From Streptomyces sp. HSG2 (GTDB taxonomy: Bacteria; Actinomycetota; Actinomycetes; Streptomycetales; Streptomycetaceae): DNA of 64,000 nt. The notes below the pieces were generated by a model. The model had not been told where the DNA came from. It was given only the letters and a program-made list of their open reading frames with translations, and searched no databases. Positions 16,881-25,421 of the stretch are shown one piece after another (positions within the stretch are counted from its first letter, which is position 1; the number at the start of each line of letters is the position of its first letter). Made by a program: the position numbers and the translations under genes. Location of the stretch: assembly GCF_016598575.1 (NCBI RefSeq), contig NZ_CP066801.1, forward strand, positions 2,728,001 through 2,792,000, given 5' to 3'.

Positions 16881-19130
16881 ATGTCCATCACCAGTACCGA
16901 GCACACCGCGGCGGTCGAGGCCGAAGCCGACGTCGAGACGGTGCCGTCGGGTGCCGAGGGCCCCGGTGAGGCCCAGGCCGCCGAGACCGCCCCGGCCGCC
17001 GAGGTCGTCGACTCCGCGGAGTCCGCCGACTCCGCCGAGGCTCCCCCGATCACGTTCGCCGATCTCGGCCTGCCCGAGGGCGTCGTGCGCAAGCTCGCCC
17101 AGAACGGCGTCACCACCCCCTTCCCGATCCAGGCCGCGACCATCCCGGACGCCCTGGCCGGCAAGGACATCCTCGGCCGCGGACGCACCGGCTCGGGCAA
17201 GACGCTGTCCTTCGGCCTGCCGACCCTGGCCACTCTCGCCGGCGGCCGGACGGAGAAGAAGCGGCCCCGTGCCGTCATCCTCACGCCGACCCGCGAGCTG
17301 GCCATGCAGGTGGCCGACGCGCTCCAGCCGTACGGCGACGTGCTCGGCCTCCGGATGAAGGTCGTCTGCGGCGGCACCTCGATGGGCAACCAGATCTACG
17401 CCCTGGAGCGGGGCGTGGACGTGCTGGTCGCCACGCCCGGACGGCTGCGCGACATCATCAACCGCGGAGCCTGCTCGCTGGACGACGTGCGGGTAGCCGT
17501 CCTGGACGAGGCCGACCAGATGTCCGACCTCGGCTTCCTGCCCGAGGTCACCGAGCTGCTGGACCAGGTGCCGGCGGGCGGCCAGCGGATGCTGTTCTCC
17601 GCGACCATGGAGAACGAGATCAAGACCCTGGTGGACCGCTACCTGAACGAGCCGGTCAGCCACGAGGTCGACGCCGCCCAGGGCGCGGTGACGACCATGT
17701 CGCACCACATCCTGGTGGTGAAGCCCAAGGACAAGGCCCCGGTCACCGCGGCGATCGCGTCGCGCAAGGGCCGCACCATCGTCTTCGTCCGCACCCAGCT
17801 CGGCGCGGACCGGGTCGCCGACCAGCTGCGCGAGGCCGGCGCCAAGGCCGACGCGCTGCACGGGGGCATGACACAGGGCGCCCGGACCCGCACCCTGGCG
17901 GACTTCAAGGACGGCTACGTCAACGTGCTGGTGGCGACGGACGTCGCCGCCCGGGGCATCCACGTCGACGGGATCGATCTCGTACTCAACGTGGACCCGG
18001 CCGGTGACCACAAGGACTACCTGCACCGGGCCGGGCGCACCGCTCGGGCGGGCCGCACGGGCACCGTCGTCTCCCTCTCGCTGCCGCACCAGCGGCGTCA
18101 GATCTTCCGCCTCATGGAGGACGCCGGGGTGGAGGCCTCGCGCCACATCGTGCAGGGGGGCGCCGCCTTCGACCCGGAGGTCGCCGAGATCACCGGCGCC
18201 CGTTCGATGACCGAGGTCCAGGCCGAGTCCGCCGGCAACGCCGCACAGCACGCCGAGCGCGAGGTGGGACAGCTCACCAAGGAGCTGGAGCGCGCCCAGC
18301 GGCGCGCCGCGGAACTGCGGCAGGACGCGGACCGACTGCTGGCCAAGGCGGCCCGCGAGCGGGGTGAGGACCCCGTCGCGGCCGTCGCCCAGGCCGCCGA
18401 GACCGCTTCGGCGGCCGAGGCGACGATCTCGGTGCCGGAGCAGCCGGGGCCGCGCCAGGCGGAGCCGGCGGAGCGTCCCTCCGACCGCGACCGCTCCCAC
18501 GATCGTGAGCGTGGTGGGCGTTCGTTCGAGCGTCGTGATGATCGGCGTGAGGACCGTGGTGGGTTCCGTCGTGATGAGCGTCGGGACGACCGTGGTGGGC
18601 GTTCGTTCGAGCGTCGTGACGACCGGCGTGACGATCGTGGTGGGTTCCGTCGGGACGACCGTGGTGGGTTCCGCCGTGATGAGCGACGGGACGACCGTGG
18701 TGGGCGTTCGTTCGAGCGCCGCGACGATCGGCGTGAGGACCGTGGTGGGTTCCGTCGGGACGACCGTGGTGGGTTCCGCCGTGATGAGCGACGGGACGAC
18801 CGTGGTGGGCGTTCGTTCGAGCGTCGTGATGAGCGTCGGGACGACCGTGGTGGGCGTTCGTTCGAGCGCCGTGATGATCGGCGTGAGGACCGTGGTGGGT
18901 TCCGTCGTGATGAGCGTCGGGACGACCGGCGTGACGATCGTGGTGGGTTCCGCCGGGACGACCGAGGCGGCCACCGCGGCAGCGACCGCCCGTTCAACCG
19001 GGACCGTCAGGGCGATCGCCCCGGTTTCCGTTCCGGTGGCCACGACCGCCCGTACGGACGCCGCGACGACCACCGGGGATCCTCCTTCGGCCGGCGTGAG
19101 GACAAGCCGCGCTGGAAGCGCAACGGCTGA
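16881..19130 (+). CDS. DEAD-box ATP-dependent RNA helicase with RGG/RDD-type tail
   Basis: 749 residues from ATG 16881. The N-terminus (1-55) is an acidic Ala/Glu-rich stretch. The Q motif precedes Walker A GRGRTGSGKT at 99-108; PTREL, the DEAD box (VLDEADQMSD, 209-212), SAT (240-242), DVAARGIHVD and HRAGRTARAG complete the helicase core. A coiled-coil-like linker follows (about 430-500). The last 210 residues are a highly repetitive Arg/Asp/Gly/Phe tail, a likely RNA-binding and condensate-forming segment. Family members act in cold adaptation, ribosome assembly and RNA decay. The 250-bp lower-GC leader upstream may be regulatory. The gene is longer than most bacterial DEAD-box helicases because of the tail. 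Confidence 0.93.
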   Translation: MSITSTEHTAAVEAEADVETVPSGAEGPGEAQAAETAPAAEVVDSAESADSAEAPPITFADLGLPEGVVRKLAQNGVTTPFPIQAATIPDALAGKDILGRGRTGSGKTLSFGLPTLATLAGGRTEKKRPRAVILTPTRELAMQVADALQPYGDVLGLRMKVVCGGTSMGNQIYALERGVDVLVATPGRLRDIINRGACSLDDVRVAVLDEADQMSDLGFLPEVTELLDQVPAGGQRMLFSATMENEIKTLVDRYLNEPVSHEVDAAQGAVTTMSHHILVVKPKDKAPVTAAIASRKGRTIVFVRTQLGADRVADQLREAGAKADALHGGMTQGARTRTLADFKDGYVNVLVATDVAARGIHVDGIDLVLNVDPAGDHKDYLHRAGRTARAGRTGTVVSLSLPHQRRQIFRLMEDAGVEASRHIVQGGAAFDPEVAEITGARSMTEVQAESAGNAAQHAEREVGQLTKELERAQRRAAELRQDADRLLAKAARERGEDPVAAVAQAAETASAAEATISVPEQPGPRQAEPAERPSDRDRSHDRERGGRSFERRDDRREDRGGFRRDERRDDRGGRSFERRDDRRDDRGGFRRDDRGGFRRDERRDDRGGRSFERRDDRREDRGGFRRDDRGGFRRDERRDDRGGRSFERRDERRDDRGGRSFERRDDRREDRGGFRRDERRDDRRDDRGGFRRDDRGGHRGSDRPFNRDRQGDRPGFRSGGHDRPYGRRDDHRGSSFGRREDKPRWKRNG
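18500..18965 (+). repeat. In-frame tandem repeat coding for the helicase tail
   Basis: Imperfect direct repeats built from units coding for RDDRGGRSFERRDDR and EDRGGFRRDE blocks. Codons inside it (CGT, GAT, GGT) have much lower GC at the third position than the rest of the gene, and copies are nearly identical at DNA level, so it looks like recent expansion of one seed unit. Confidence 0.9.
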
Positions 19131-19295
19131 CGCCCGGTCATGGCCGGGGGCCGTCGCTCCCGGCCGTGCGCGGGTCCGTCGTCCGTCCCGACCGGCGGTG
19201 CCCCGGTGGCTCCGGTCGGGACACACCGGCCGTGTCGCGTGGCGTCCGGGATGGGCTGTGGGAGCGGCCCGACCGACGGCTATGCTGGGCCGCGC

Positions 19296-19369
19296 GGGCC
19301 GCTAGCTCAATTGGTCAGAGCAGCAGACTTTTAATCTGTTGGTTGTGGGTTCGAGTCCCACGCGGCCTA
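19296..19369 (+). tRNA. tRNA-Lys (TTT)
   Basis: 74 nt. The acceptor GGGCCGC pairs with GCGGCCT (one G-U), the anticodon loop CTTTTAA gives TTT, and the T-arm is GTGGG-TTCGAGT-CCCAC. A -10-like TATGCT lies at 19281-19286. Confidence 0.97.
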
Positions 19370-19375
19370 CCTGGA

Positions 19376-19413
19376 CAGCCCCCGCCTCCGTGAAACACCG
19401 GAGGCGGGGGCTG
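19376..19413 (+). terminator. Terminator after tRNA-Lys
   Basis: A 15-bp perfect stem (19376-19390 with 19399-19413, 8-nt loop) starts 7 bases past the tRNA. There is no T tract. Confidence 0.8.
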
Positions 19414-19592
19414 TCGTCGTGTCGTGGGCGTCCGCCCGACCGGCTCGCCGCGTCCGGGGAAGCCCGTCGGCGGCCCGGGACGGCCGGGTCCGGTGGGGAC
19501 CGCGCGGGTCCCGTCGGGCCCGGACGCGAAAGCGCCCGGACCGTGTACCGGTCCGGGCGCGTCCGCGGCCGTGGGGGGTGGCCGTGGGGGGA

Positions 19593-21398
19593 TCAGAAGG
19601 TCAGGCTCCAGGAGTCGATGTAGCCGGTGTCACCGCTGTAGGTGTCGGTGACACGGAGCTTCCAGGTGCCGTTGGCGGTGACGCCGGAGGCGTCGACGGA
19701 GTACGTGGTGTTGACGTTGGCCGCGTCGTCGTCGCCGTCCGCCGACTTCAGCACGGCGGAGCCGCCGCTCGGAGCCACGATCGCGATCTCCAGGTCGCCC
19801 CGGTAGGTGTGCTTGATGTCGACGTCGATCTCCAGGTCGGACGGGGCGTTGCCGCTGATTCCCGAGACCGTGATGGAGGAGCTCACCGTCGAGTTGTCCG
19901 AGATGGTGACGTTGTCGGAGTTGGTGAAGACGGTGCCACCGGTCGACCCGCTCCCGCCGCTGTCGGCGCCGAGGGTGGCGGCGGCGTCGGCGAGACCGTA
20001 GCCGCAGCCGCCGGAGCAGGAGCCGGGCAGGGTGCGGGCGTTGCTCTTGATGGTGCTCTCGACCTGGGCCGGCGTGATCGAGGGGGTGGCCTCGTACATC
20101 AGGGCGGCCAGGCCGGCGATGTGCGGGGCGGCCATGCTGGTGCCCTGGTAGGCGGCGTAGGTGTCGCTACCGACGCTGCGGCTGCCGGTGTTCAGCGTGG
20201 ACCAGATGCCGTTGGCGGAGCTGCTCGGGGTCTCGCCACCGGGGGCAGTGATGTCGACGACGCTGCCGTAGTTCGAGTAGTAGGCGCGGTTGCCCTGCCG
20301 GTCGGAGGCGGCGACGGTGATGACGTTGCCGCAGCTGGCCGGGTTGAACAGGCGAGCGTTCAGGTTGTCGTTGCCGGCGGCCACGACGATGGTGGTGCCG
20401 CGGCTCACCGCGCTGTTGATGGCGCTCTGGGTGCCCGCGTCGCAGGTTCCCTCGCCGCCGAGGCTCATGTTGATCACGTCGGCGGGGGTGGAGTTGGACG
20501 GCACGCCCGAGACGGAGCCACCGGAGGCCCAGGTGATGGCGTCGATGATGTCGGCGGTCGTGCCACCGCACTTGCCGAGGACGCGGACGGGCTGGATGGT
20601 CGCGTCGTAGGCGATACCCGCGATGCCCTTGTTGTTGCCGGCGGTGGCGGCGATGGTGCCGGCGACGTGGGTGCCGTGCCAGGAGTTGTTCGTGTCGGCG
20701 GAGGGGACGGGGTCGCCGTTGGCGTCCGTGCCGCACTCGCCCTCGTCCATCCAGTCGCCCACGTCGGCGGGGTTGCTGTCGCGCCCGCCGCCGTCCTGGG
20801 CCATCCACGGGTCGGAGATGAAGTCGTAACCCGAGACGACGTTGGCCGCGAGGTCGGCGTGGGCGACGTAACCGGTGTCGATGACGGCCACGTTGACACC
20901 GTCGCCGGTCGCCTCGTCCCAGGCGTCGGGCACGTTCATGCCGGCGGTCGACTCGAAGAGGTCCCACTGGCGTTCGTACTCGGTGTCGTTCGGGGTGGCG
21001 GCGGTGGCGTACATCCGCTTGTCCGGGACGACGTAGGCGACGTCGGGGTCGTCGCGGAAGGCGGCGGCCACGTCGTCGGCGTCCTGCTCGTCGAGCTTCC
21101 CGCCGAGGTCGACCAGGGCGGCGCCGGTGCCGAGACGACGGTCGAAGTCGAGGGACTCGCCGGTCTCCTCGCCCTTGTCCTTGGCGTCCTCGTCGGCGGC
21201 CGAGTCGGACTTCGCCTCGCTGGCGTCGGACTTGTAGCCGACGATGAGGCGCTCGACGGTCTCCTCCGCGGTCGCCGTGGAGGCGCCGCGCTCTTCCTGT
21301 GGGGCGGAGGTGGCGGCGGCCGTGAGGGAACTCGCCCCGAGGAGGGCGGTGGTGGCCACGGCGAGGACCGATATGCGGAGTGGTCTCAACCCGTTCAA
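19593..21398 (-). CDS. Secreted S8 (subtilisin-type) serine protease with P-domain
   Basis: 601 residues from a TTG at 21398 that has GAGAGGAAG correctly spaced upstream. A signal peptide (about 1-31) is followed by an inhibitor-I9-like propeptide with an unusual Lys/Asp/Glu-rich insert (residues 56-82). The catalytic triad is Asp174 (AVIDTGY), His241 (SWHGTHVAGT) and Ser421 (QGTSMAAPHIAG), with oxyanion Asn343 (AAGND). The C-terminal 95 residues form a P/homoB domain (HTYRGDLEIAIVAPSG ... TYSGDTGYIDSWSLTF). It is expected to be exported and mature by propeptide cleavage. It lies downstream of a LuxR-type regulator on the same strand, with a 315-bp gap holding a palindrome. Confidence 0.94.
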   Translation of the reverse strand: MNGLRPLRISVLAVATTALLGASSLTAAATSAPQEERGASTATAEETVERLIVGYKSDASEAKSDSAADEDAKDKGEETGESLDFDRRLGTGAALVDLGGKLDEQDADDVAAAFRDDPDVAYVVPDKRMYATAATPNDTEYERQWDLFESTAGMNVPDAWDEATGDGVNVAVIDTGYVAHADLAANVVSGYDFISDPWMAQDGGGRDSNPADVGDWMDEGECGTDANGDPVPSADTNNSWHGTHVAGTIAATAGNNKGIAGIAYDATIQPVRVLGKCGGTTADIIDAITWASGGSVSGVPSNSTPADVINMSLGGEGTCDAGTQSAINSAVSRGTTIVVAAGNDNLNARLFNPASCGNVITVAASDRQGNRAYYSNYGSVVDITAPGGETPSSSANGIWSTLNTGSRSVGSDTYAAYQGTSMAAPHIAGLAALMYEATPSITPAQVESTIKSNARTLPGSCSGGCGYGLADAAATLGADSGGSGSTGGTVFTNSDNVTISDNSTVSSSITVSGISGNAPSDLEIDVDIKHTYRGDLEIAIVAPSGGSAVLKSADGDDDAANVNTTYSVDASGVTANGTWKLRVTDTYSGDTGYIDSWSLTF

Positions 21399-21713
21399 GA
21401 GTGCTTCCTCTCGTGTTCGCGGCGACGTGTCCGCCCGACGTCATTGTTCAGGACATGACATGTCGCCATCCCCGGGGTCGCGTCGAGGAGTGTGGGGAGT
21501 GGCGACCCGGCCGCCCGAGGGGAGGAGAGCCTCTCGTCGGGCGGTCACCGGCCGGGTGAAGCATGGGGCGGCCCGCGGAGGAGCCGATCGCTCGGACACT
21601 TCCGCGGCCTCGTCCCACCGGCCGGTGGCTGGAAACCTACGGGCTGTCCAGGGGGCTCGCCCATGGGGGGAGCCCCCGTCACGGATACCCAATTAACGCG
21701 GTGGCGCGGGGCG
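21399..21713 (-). promoter_or_regulatory. Protease upstream region with 13-bp palindrome
   Basis: This 315-bp gap precedes the protease. A near-perfect palindrome GACATGACATGTC occupies 21452-21464, 54 bases before the TTG start, where an operator or activator site could sit. The neighbouring LuxR-type protein is one candidate to bind it. No gene is seen in the gap. Confidence 0.4.
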
Positions 21714-24584
21714 CTATGTCGTCTTGCTGCCCGACTCTTCGGTATGAGCGGCCGTCAGCGCAGTCCACTGGGTGGCCAGCCCCTGTCGGGAGGGCACCCC
21801 CAACTTGCGCATGGCGCCGGAGACATGGTGTTCCACGGTGCGGGGCGAGAGGTGGAGTGTGCCCGCGATCTCCCGGTTGGTCAGACCCGCCGCGGCGAGT
21901 TCCGCGACCTCGCGCTCCCTGGGGGACAGCCCGGACCCGTAGGACGGCCTTCCCCTGGTGCCCGCGTGAGTGGTGGGTTCGTGCGACCGCAGCAGCGCCC
22001 GGACTCGGGCCGCGTCCCACACCGCCCCCAACTCGGAGAAGCGCTCCACACAGCCGCGCAGCGCCTCCAGAGCCTGGGCGGAGCGGTACTCCCCCCCAAG
22101 GTCGGCGTCGGCGCCGGCCGGGCCCCGAGGCGTGTCGAGGCCGCGTCCGGCCGCGGCGCGGGCCGCCTCCGGAAGATCCGGACCGCACTCGGGCCCGGTG
22201 GAGGCGCCGGCCGTCAACGGTCCCTCCGAGTGCAGGGGCGACCCCGGGCCCTCGGCGCCGGCCGCCAGGACGCAGCGCGCCGCTCCCTCCGTGGTCAGCG
22301 CCCACGCGTAGGGGTGGGGGAGCGCCGCGTAGCCGGCCGCGGCCCGTCGGTAGTGGGCGACGGCCTCGCCCGGAGCCCCGGACGCCTCGGCCAGCACCCC
22401 CCGCGTCCAGGCCAGCGCGGCAACGGCCGCCGGGGCGTCCACGTCCCGTATCCCGGCCTCGAACTCGGCGGTCATCGCCCCGGCCCCGGGAAGGTCGCCA
22501 CCGCGCGCCACGGCCTCCACCGCCCAGGGCGCCAACTCCGCCGCCCACGCCCAGATGCCCTTCGCCCGCAGCGCGCCCCAGGCCGCGCGCGCCTCGGCCA
22601 CGGCACCCGGAACGTCCTCGCGCGCCAGGGCGAGTCGGACCAGCGTCGCCGAGGCCATCGCCGACAGCGCCGGCGCGGCGTCGAACGGGAGCGGCATCGC
22701 CGCGTCCACCGGCCAGGACGCCGCCCCGCTCCAGTCGCCCTGGGCCAGCGCCAGCATCCCGCGCACCACTCGCGCGTCGGAGCAGATCACCGGCATGCCC
22801 GCGTTGGCCGCGAGGAAGTCCTCGCACCGCCGCGCCAGTCCCGCCCAGTCCCCGGTCGCCCACTGCAGCCGCAGCCGCGTGCCGAGCGCGGTGTGTTCGG
22901 CGAAGGGCGCGCCGCTGGCCGAGGCGAGGGCGATGCCCTCCGCCATGAGTTCCTCGGCCCGGCCGTAGTGACCGAGCCAGACCGCGAACTCCATGCCGTT
23001 GCACAGCGCCCGAGCCACGTGCTGACGACAGCCCGGTTCGGGACCGTCCCGGGGCAGTTCGGCCAGGAGCCGCCAGGCGTCCGGGTCCCCCCTTCCCATG
23101 GCCAGCCCGGTGCGGTTGGCGGCCACCGCCGTCCGGACGACGACGTCCCCGCTGTCCTCCGCCGCCCGGACCGCCCGCCGCAGCCACGCCTCGTGGACGC
23201 GTACTGGCGTGCGCGCGCCGTGTGGCAGGACCAGCGCCGACATCGCGCGGGCGGCCAGGTCGGGCCGGTCCTCCAGGAGTTCCGCCGCGGCCCTCTCCAG
23301 CTCCCGACAGCCACGGCTCGGCAGGCCCGCCTGATTGCACAGCACCAGCCCGAGATCCAGTCGCAGCGCGCCCCGCACCGACATCGGCAGGGCCTCGTCC
23401 TCGACGATCTGGGTCAGGACGTCCACGGTCTGGTCGGACCGTAGTCCGAGCACCGCGCTGCGGGCGAGGATCGGCGCGAGCCGCGCCCGCGCCCGCGGGG
23501 GCACCGCGGGCGCCGCCAGGGTTCGCTCCAACAGGTCGATGGCCTCGTGGTGGCGACCCGCCGCGGCCGACGCCTCCGCCCCGCGCTCCACGGCCCGCAG
23601 CCAGGCCCGCGTCCTTCCCGCCGCCCGGTGGTGCCGGGCCAGCGACATCCAGGGGGTGGGTTGCCGACGGATCAGCACCTGCGCCGCGCGGCGGTGCAGC
23701 TCCTGCCGCACCGGTCCGGGGACCACCTCGTGGACCGCCCGGGCGGCGAGCGGCACGGGAAAGGCGTAGCGCCCCTCGGCGTCCTCCACCAGCACGGCCT
23801 CGGCGAGCGCGCCCAGCAGGGAGGCCCGACCGCCGAGTCGCCCCAGACCCGAAACCTCGACCAGTTCGTCGGCGCTGACCGGTCGGCCCAGCACCGCCGC
23901 GGCCCACACGACCGGCCTGCGGGCCGGAGAAACCCCGGCGAGGCGCCCCAGGACCAGCTGGGCGAGCCGCTCCGGCACGCCGGCGGCCTCCACCTCGGCC
24001 GTGGTGATCCGCCCTTCGCCCGCGCCCAGTTCCGCCAGCAGGTCGGTCACCACACCGGCCACCCCGCCGGAGAGTTCCGCCAGCCGTGCCACGGCCTCCG
24101 GCGTGGCCCGATCCCCCAGCGCCTCGGCGGCGACCCGCCCTACCGTGTCCGCGTCCCAGGGGCGGAGGGAGTGCCGGATCACGCGCAGCTCGGCGGGACA
24201 GTGCGGGGCGGGTGCTCCCAGGGGCAGCCCCGGGTGGTCCAACTCCTCGCCTCGGTAGGCGAGGACGACGGCGAGTCCCGGTCGGGCCGTCTCCACCACC
24301 TCGCGCAGCCGCTCCCGCTCATCGCGGGTCGCGCGCTGCACGTCGTCGGCGACGAGCAACAACCGCCCTTCGGGCCCCGGGAGACGCGGTTCCTCCCCTC
24401 GACCGCAACGCCACCGGAGCCGGTCCGCGCCCCACTCCTGGGCCAGGCGCCCCCAGTGCTCGGCGAGTCTGCTCTTGCCGGTGCCCGCGGCCCCTTCCAG
24501 CAGGAGCAGGGCCGGTGGGCCCGCGTCACCCGCGAGGGCGCGCCGCAGGGGGACCCGCCAGGACCGGTCAGGTTCCGTCCGCAT
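21714..24584 (-). CDS. Large ATP-binding LuxR-family regulator (LAL/MalT-like)
   Basis: 956 residues from ATG 24584, with GGGGGTGA six bases upstream; a TTG at 24620 is a less likely start. The N-terminal STAND/AAA ATPase has Walker A GAAGTGKSR at 31-39 and a Walker B-like LLLVADDV. A long TPR-like alpha-helical middle follows. The C-terminal LuxR helix-turn-helix is clear: LSPREREVAELAAAGLTNREIAGTLHLSPRTVEHHVSGAMRKLGV. Such proteins are ligand- and ATP-dependent activators, often of antibiotic or secreted-enzyme genes. The downstream secreted protease is a plausible target, by position only. Confidence 0.93.
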   Translation of the reverse strand: MRTEPDRSWRVPLRRALAGDAGPPALLLLEGAAGTGKSRLAEHWGRLAQEWGADRLRWRCGRGEEPRLPGPEGRLLLVADDVQRATRDERERLREVVETARPGLAVVLAYRGEELDHPGLPLGAPAPHCPAELRVIRHSLRPWDADTVGRVAAEALGDRATPEAVARLAELSGGVAGVVTDLLAELGAGEGRITTAEVEAAGVPERLAQLVLGRLAGVSPARRPVVWAAAVLGRPVSADELVEVSGLGRLGGRASLLGALAEAVLVEDAEGRYAFPVPLAARAVHEVVPGPVRQELHRRAAQVLIRRQPTPWMSLARHHRAAGRTRAWLRAVERGAEASAAAGRHHEAIDLLERTLAAPAVPPRARARLAPILARSAVLGLRSDQTVDVLTQIVEDEALPMSVRGALRLDLGLVLCNQAGLPSRGCRELERAAAELLEDRPDLAARAMSALVLPHGARTPVRVHEAWLRRAVRAAEDSGDVVVRTAVAANRTGLAMGRGDPDAWRLLAELPRDGPEPGCRQHVARALCNGMEFAVWLGHYGRAEELMAEGIALASASGAPFAEHTALGTRLRLQWATGDWAGLARRCEDFLAANAGMPVICSDARVVRGMLALAQGDWSGAASWPVDAAMPLPFDAAPALSAMASATLVRLALAREDVPGAVAEARAAWGALRAKGIWAWAAELAPWAVEAVARGGDLPGAGAMTAEFEAGIRDVDAPAAVAALAWTRGVLAEASGAPGEAVAHYRRAAAGYAALPHPYAWALTTEGAARCVLAAGAEGPGSPLHSEGPLTAGASTGPECGPDLPEAARAAAGRGLDTPRGPAGADADLGGEYRSAQALEALRGCVERFSELGAVWDAARVRALLRSHEPTTHAGTRGRPSYGSGLSPREREVAELAAAGLTNREIAGTLHLSPRTVEHHVSGAMRKLGVPSRQGLATQWTALTAAHTEESGSKTT

Positions 24585-24708
24585 GCCGGTCACCCCCAAC
24601 GCACGCCGTCCGACGTTCAACTGTTCGAGGCGGGAATATTACTCCGGTGGCTTCCGGCCGTCGGCCGGCGGGATCACCCCCTCGCCGGTCCCGGCGAGGG
24701 GGAGCGGC

Positions 24709-25182
24709 TCACCGGCCCGCGGGTCCCTCGTCCGCGGCCTCGGCGAGTGCGGCGAGCGCGACCTCGGCGTGGCGATCCGGGTCGGGGACCTGGTGGACCG
24801 GCGAACGCACCCGGCCCGACCGGTCCAGCACGACGGCGGCGCGGGCGAAGAGGGGGCGCCCGGCGTCCCGTGTCTCGGGCACGCCCAGTGCCCGACCCAG
24901 CGAGAGGTCGGAGTCGCCCACCATCGCGAAACCGAGCCCGTGGCTCTCGGTGAACGCGGCGAGACGGTCCGGGGTCTGCGCGCCCACGCCGAGGACCAAG
25001 GCGCCGTACCGCGCGAAGGTCCGGGCGGCGTCACGCGCCGAACACAACCCGGCGGTGCACCCGGCCAGGGCCGGCAGGCGTTCGCCGATACCGGGTTCGG
25101 TGATGAAGAGGAGTACGGTCCACTCGTGCTCGGGCGAGGGGACCACCATGGGGCCCGCTGTGGTCCGGACGGTGTGGCGCAT
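24709..25182 (-). CDS. Peroxiredoxin-like (AhpC/TSA, BCP/PrxQ type) protein
   Basis: 157 residues from ATG 25182 with GGAGGAG upstream. The thioredoxin-like fold is indicated by WTVLLFITEPGIGE, GCTAGLCSARD and ALVLGVGAQTPDRLAAFTESHGLGFAMVGDSDLSLGRALGV. The two cysteines (Cys42 and Cys47) in GCTxxxC-xxRD match the peroxidatic/resolving pair of PrxQ. It is shorter at the N-terminus than canonical BCP and lacks the usual PxFxL start, so peroxidase activity is likely but not certain. It precedes the LuxR gene by about 125 bp downstream on the same strand. Confidence 0.75.
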   Translation of the reverse strand: MRHTVRTTAGPMVVPSPEHEWTVLLFITEPGIGERLPALAGCTAGLCSARDAARTFARYGALVLGVGAQTPDRLAAFTESHGLGFAMVGDSDLSLGRALGVPETRDAGRPLFARAAVVLDRSGRVRSPVHQVPDPDRHAEVALAALAEAADEGPAGR

Positions 25183-25421
25183 GCTTTCTCCTCCGATACG
25201 AGCGGGGCGGGTCCGCCGCGCCGCACGCCGATGCTCCCAGCGTGTCCGCGCCGTCGAGGGCGGCGGGCCCCGACCGTCGCCCTTCCGTCCCGTACCCTCC
25301 CCCGTCCGCCCGTCCACCGTCCACCTTCCCCCGCCTCTGCCCGCCGACCGCGCGGCCTTCTCCCGGACCGCGCGACCGTCGCCGCCCGCGGTCGCGGGTC
25401 GACCGTCCCCCGGAGGTCCTG

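Noticed and set aside
18500..18965. Possible CRISPR or intergenic repeat array
   Set aside because: Repeats are in frame inside the helicase gene and encode its tail.
15474..19226. A 1250-codon minus-strand frame with RRSSRR- and TTV-type repeats
   Set aside because: Only its last 116 codons are a real gene (the zincin at 15474-15824). The repeats are the antisense of the helicase tail.
19419..21458. A 679-codon Gly/Val-rich plus frame opposite the protease
   Set aside because: Antisense to the S8 protease, with low-complexity composition caused by strand complement.
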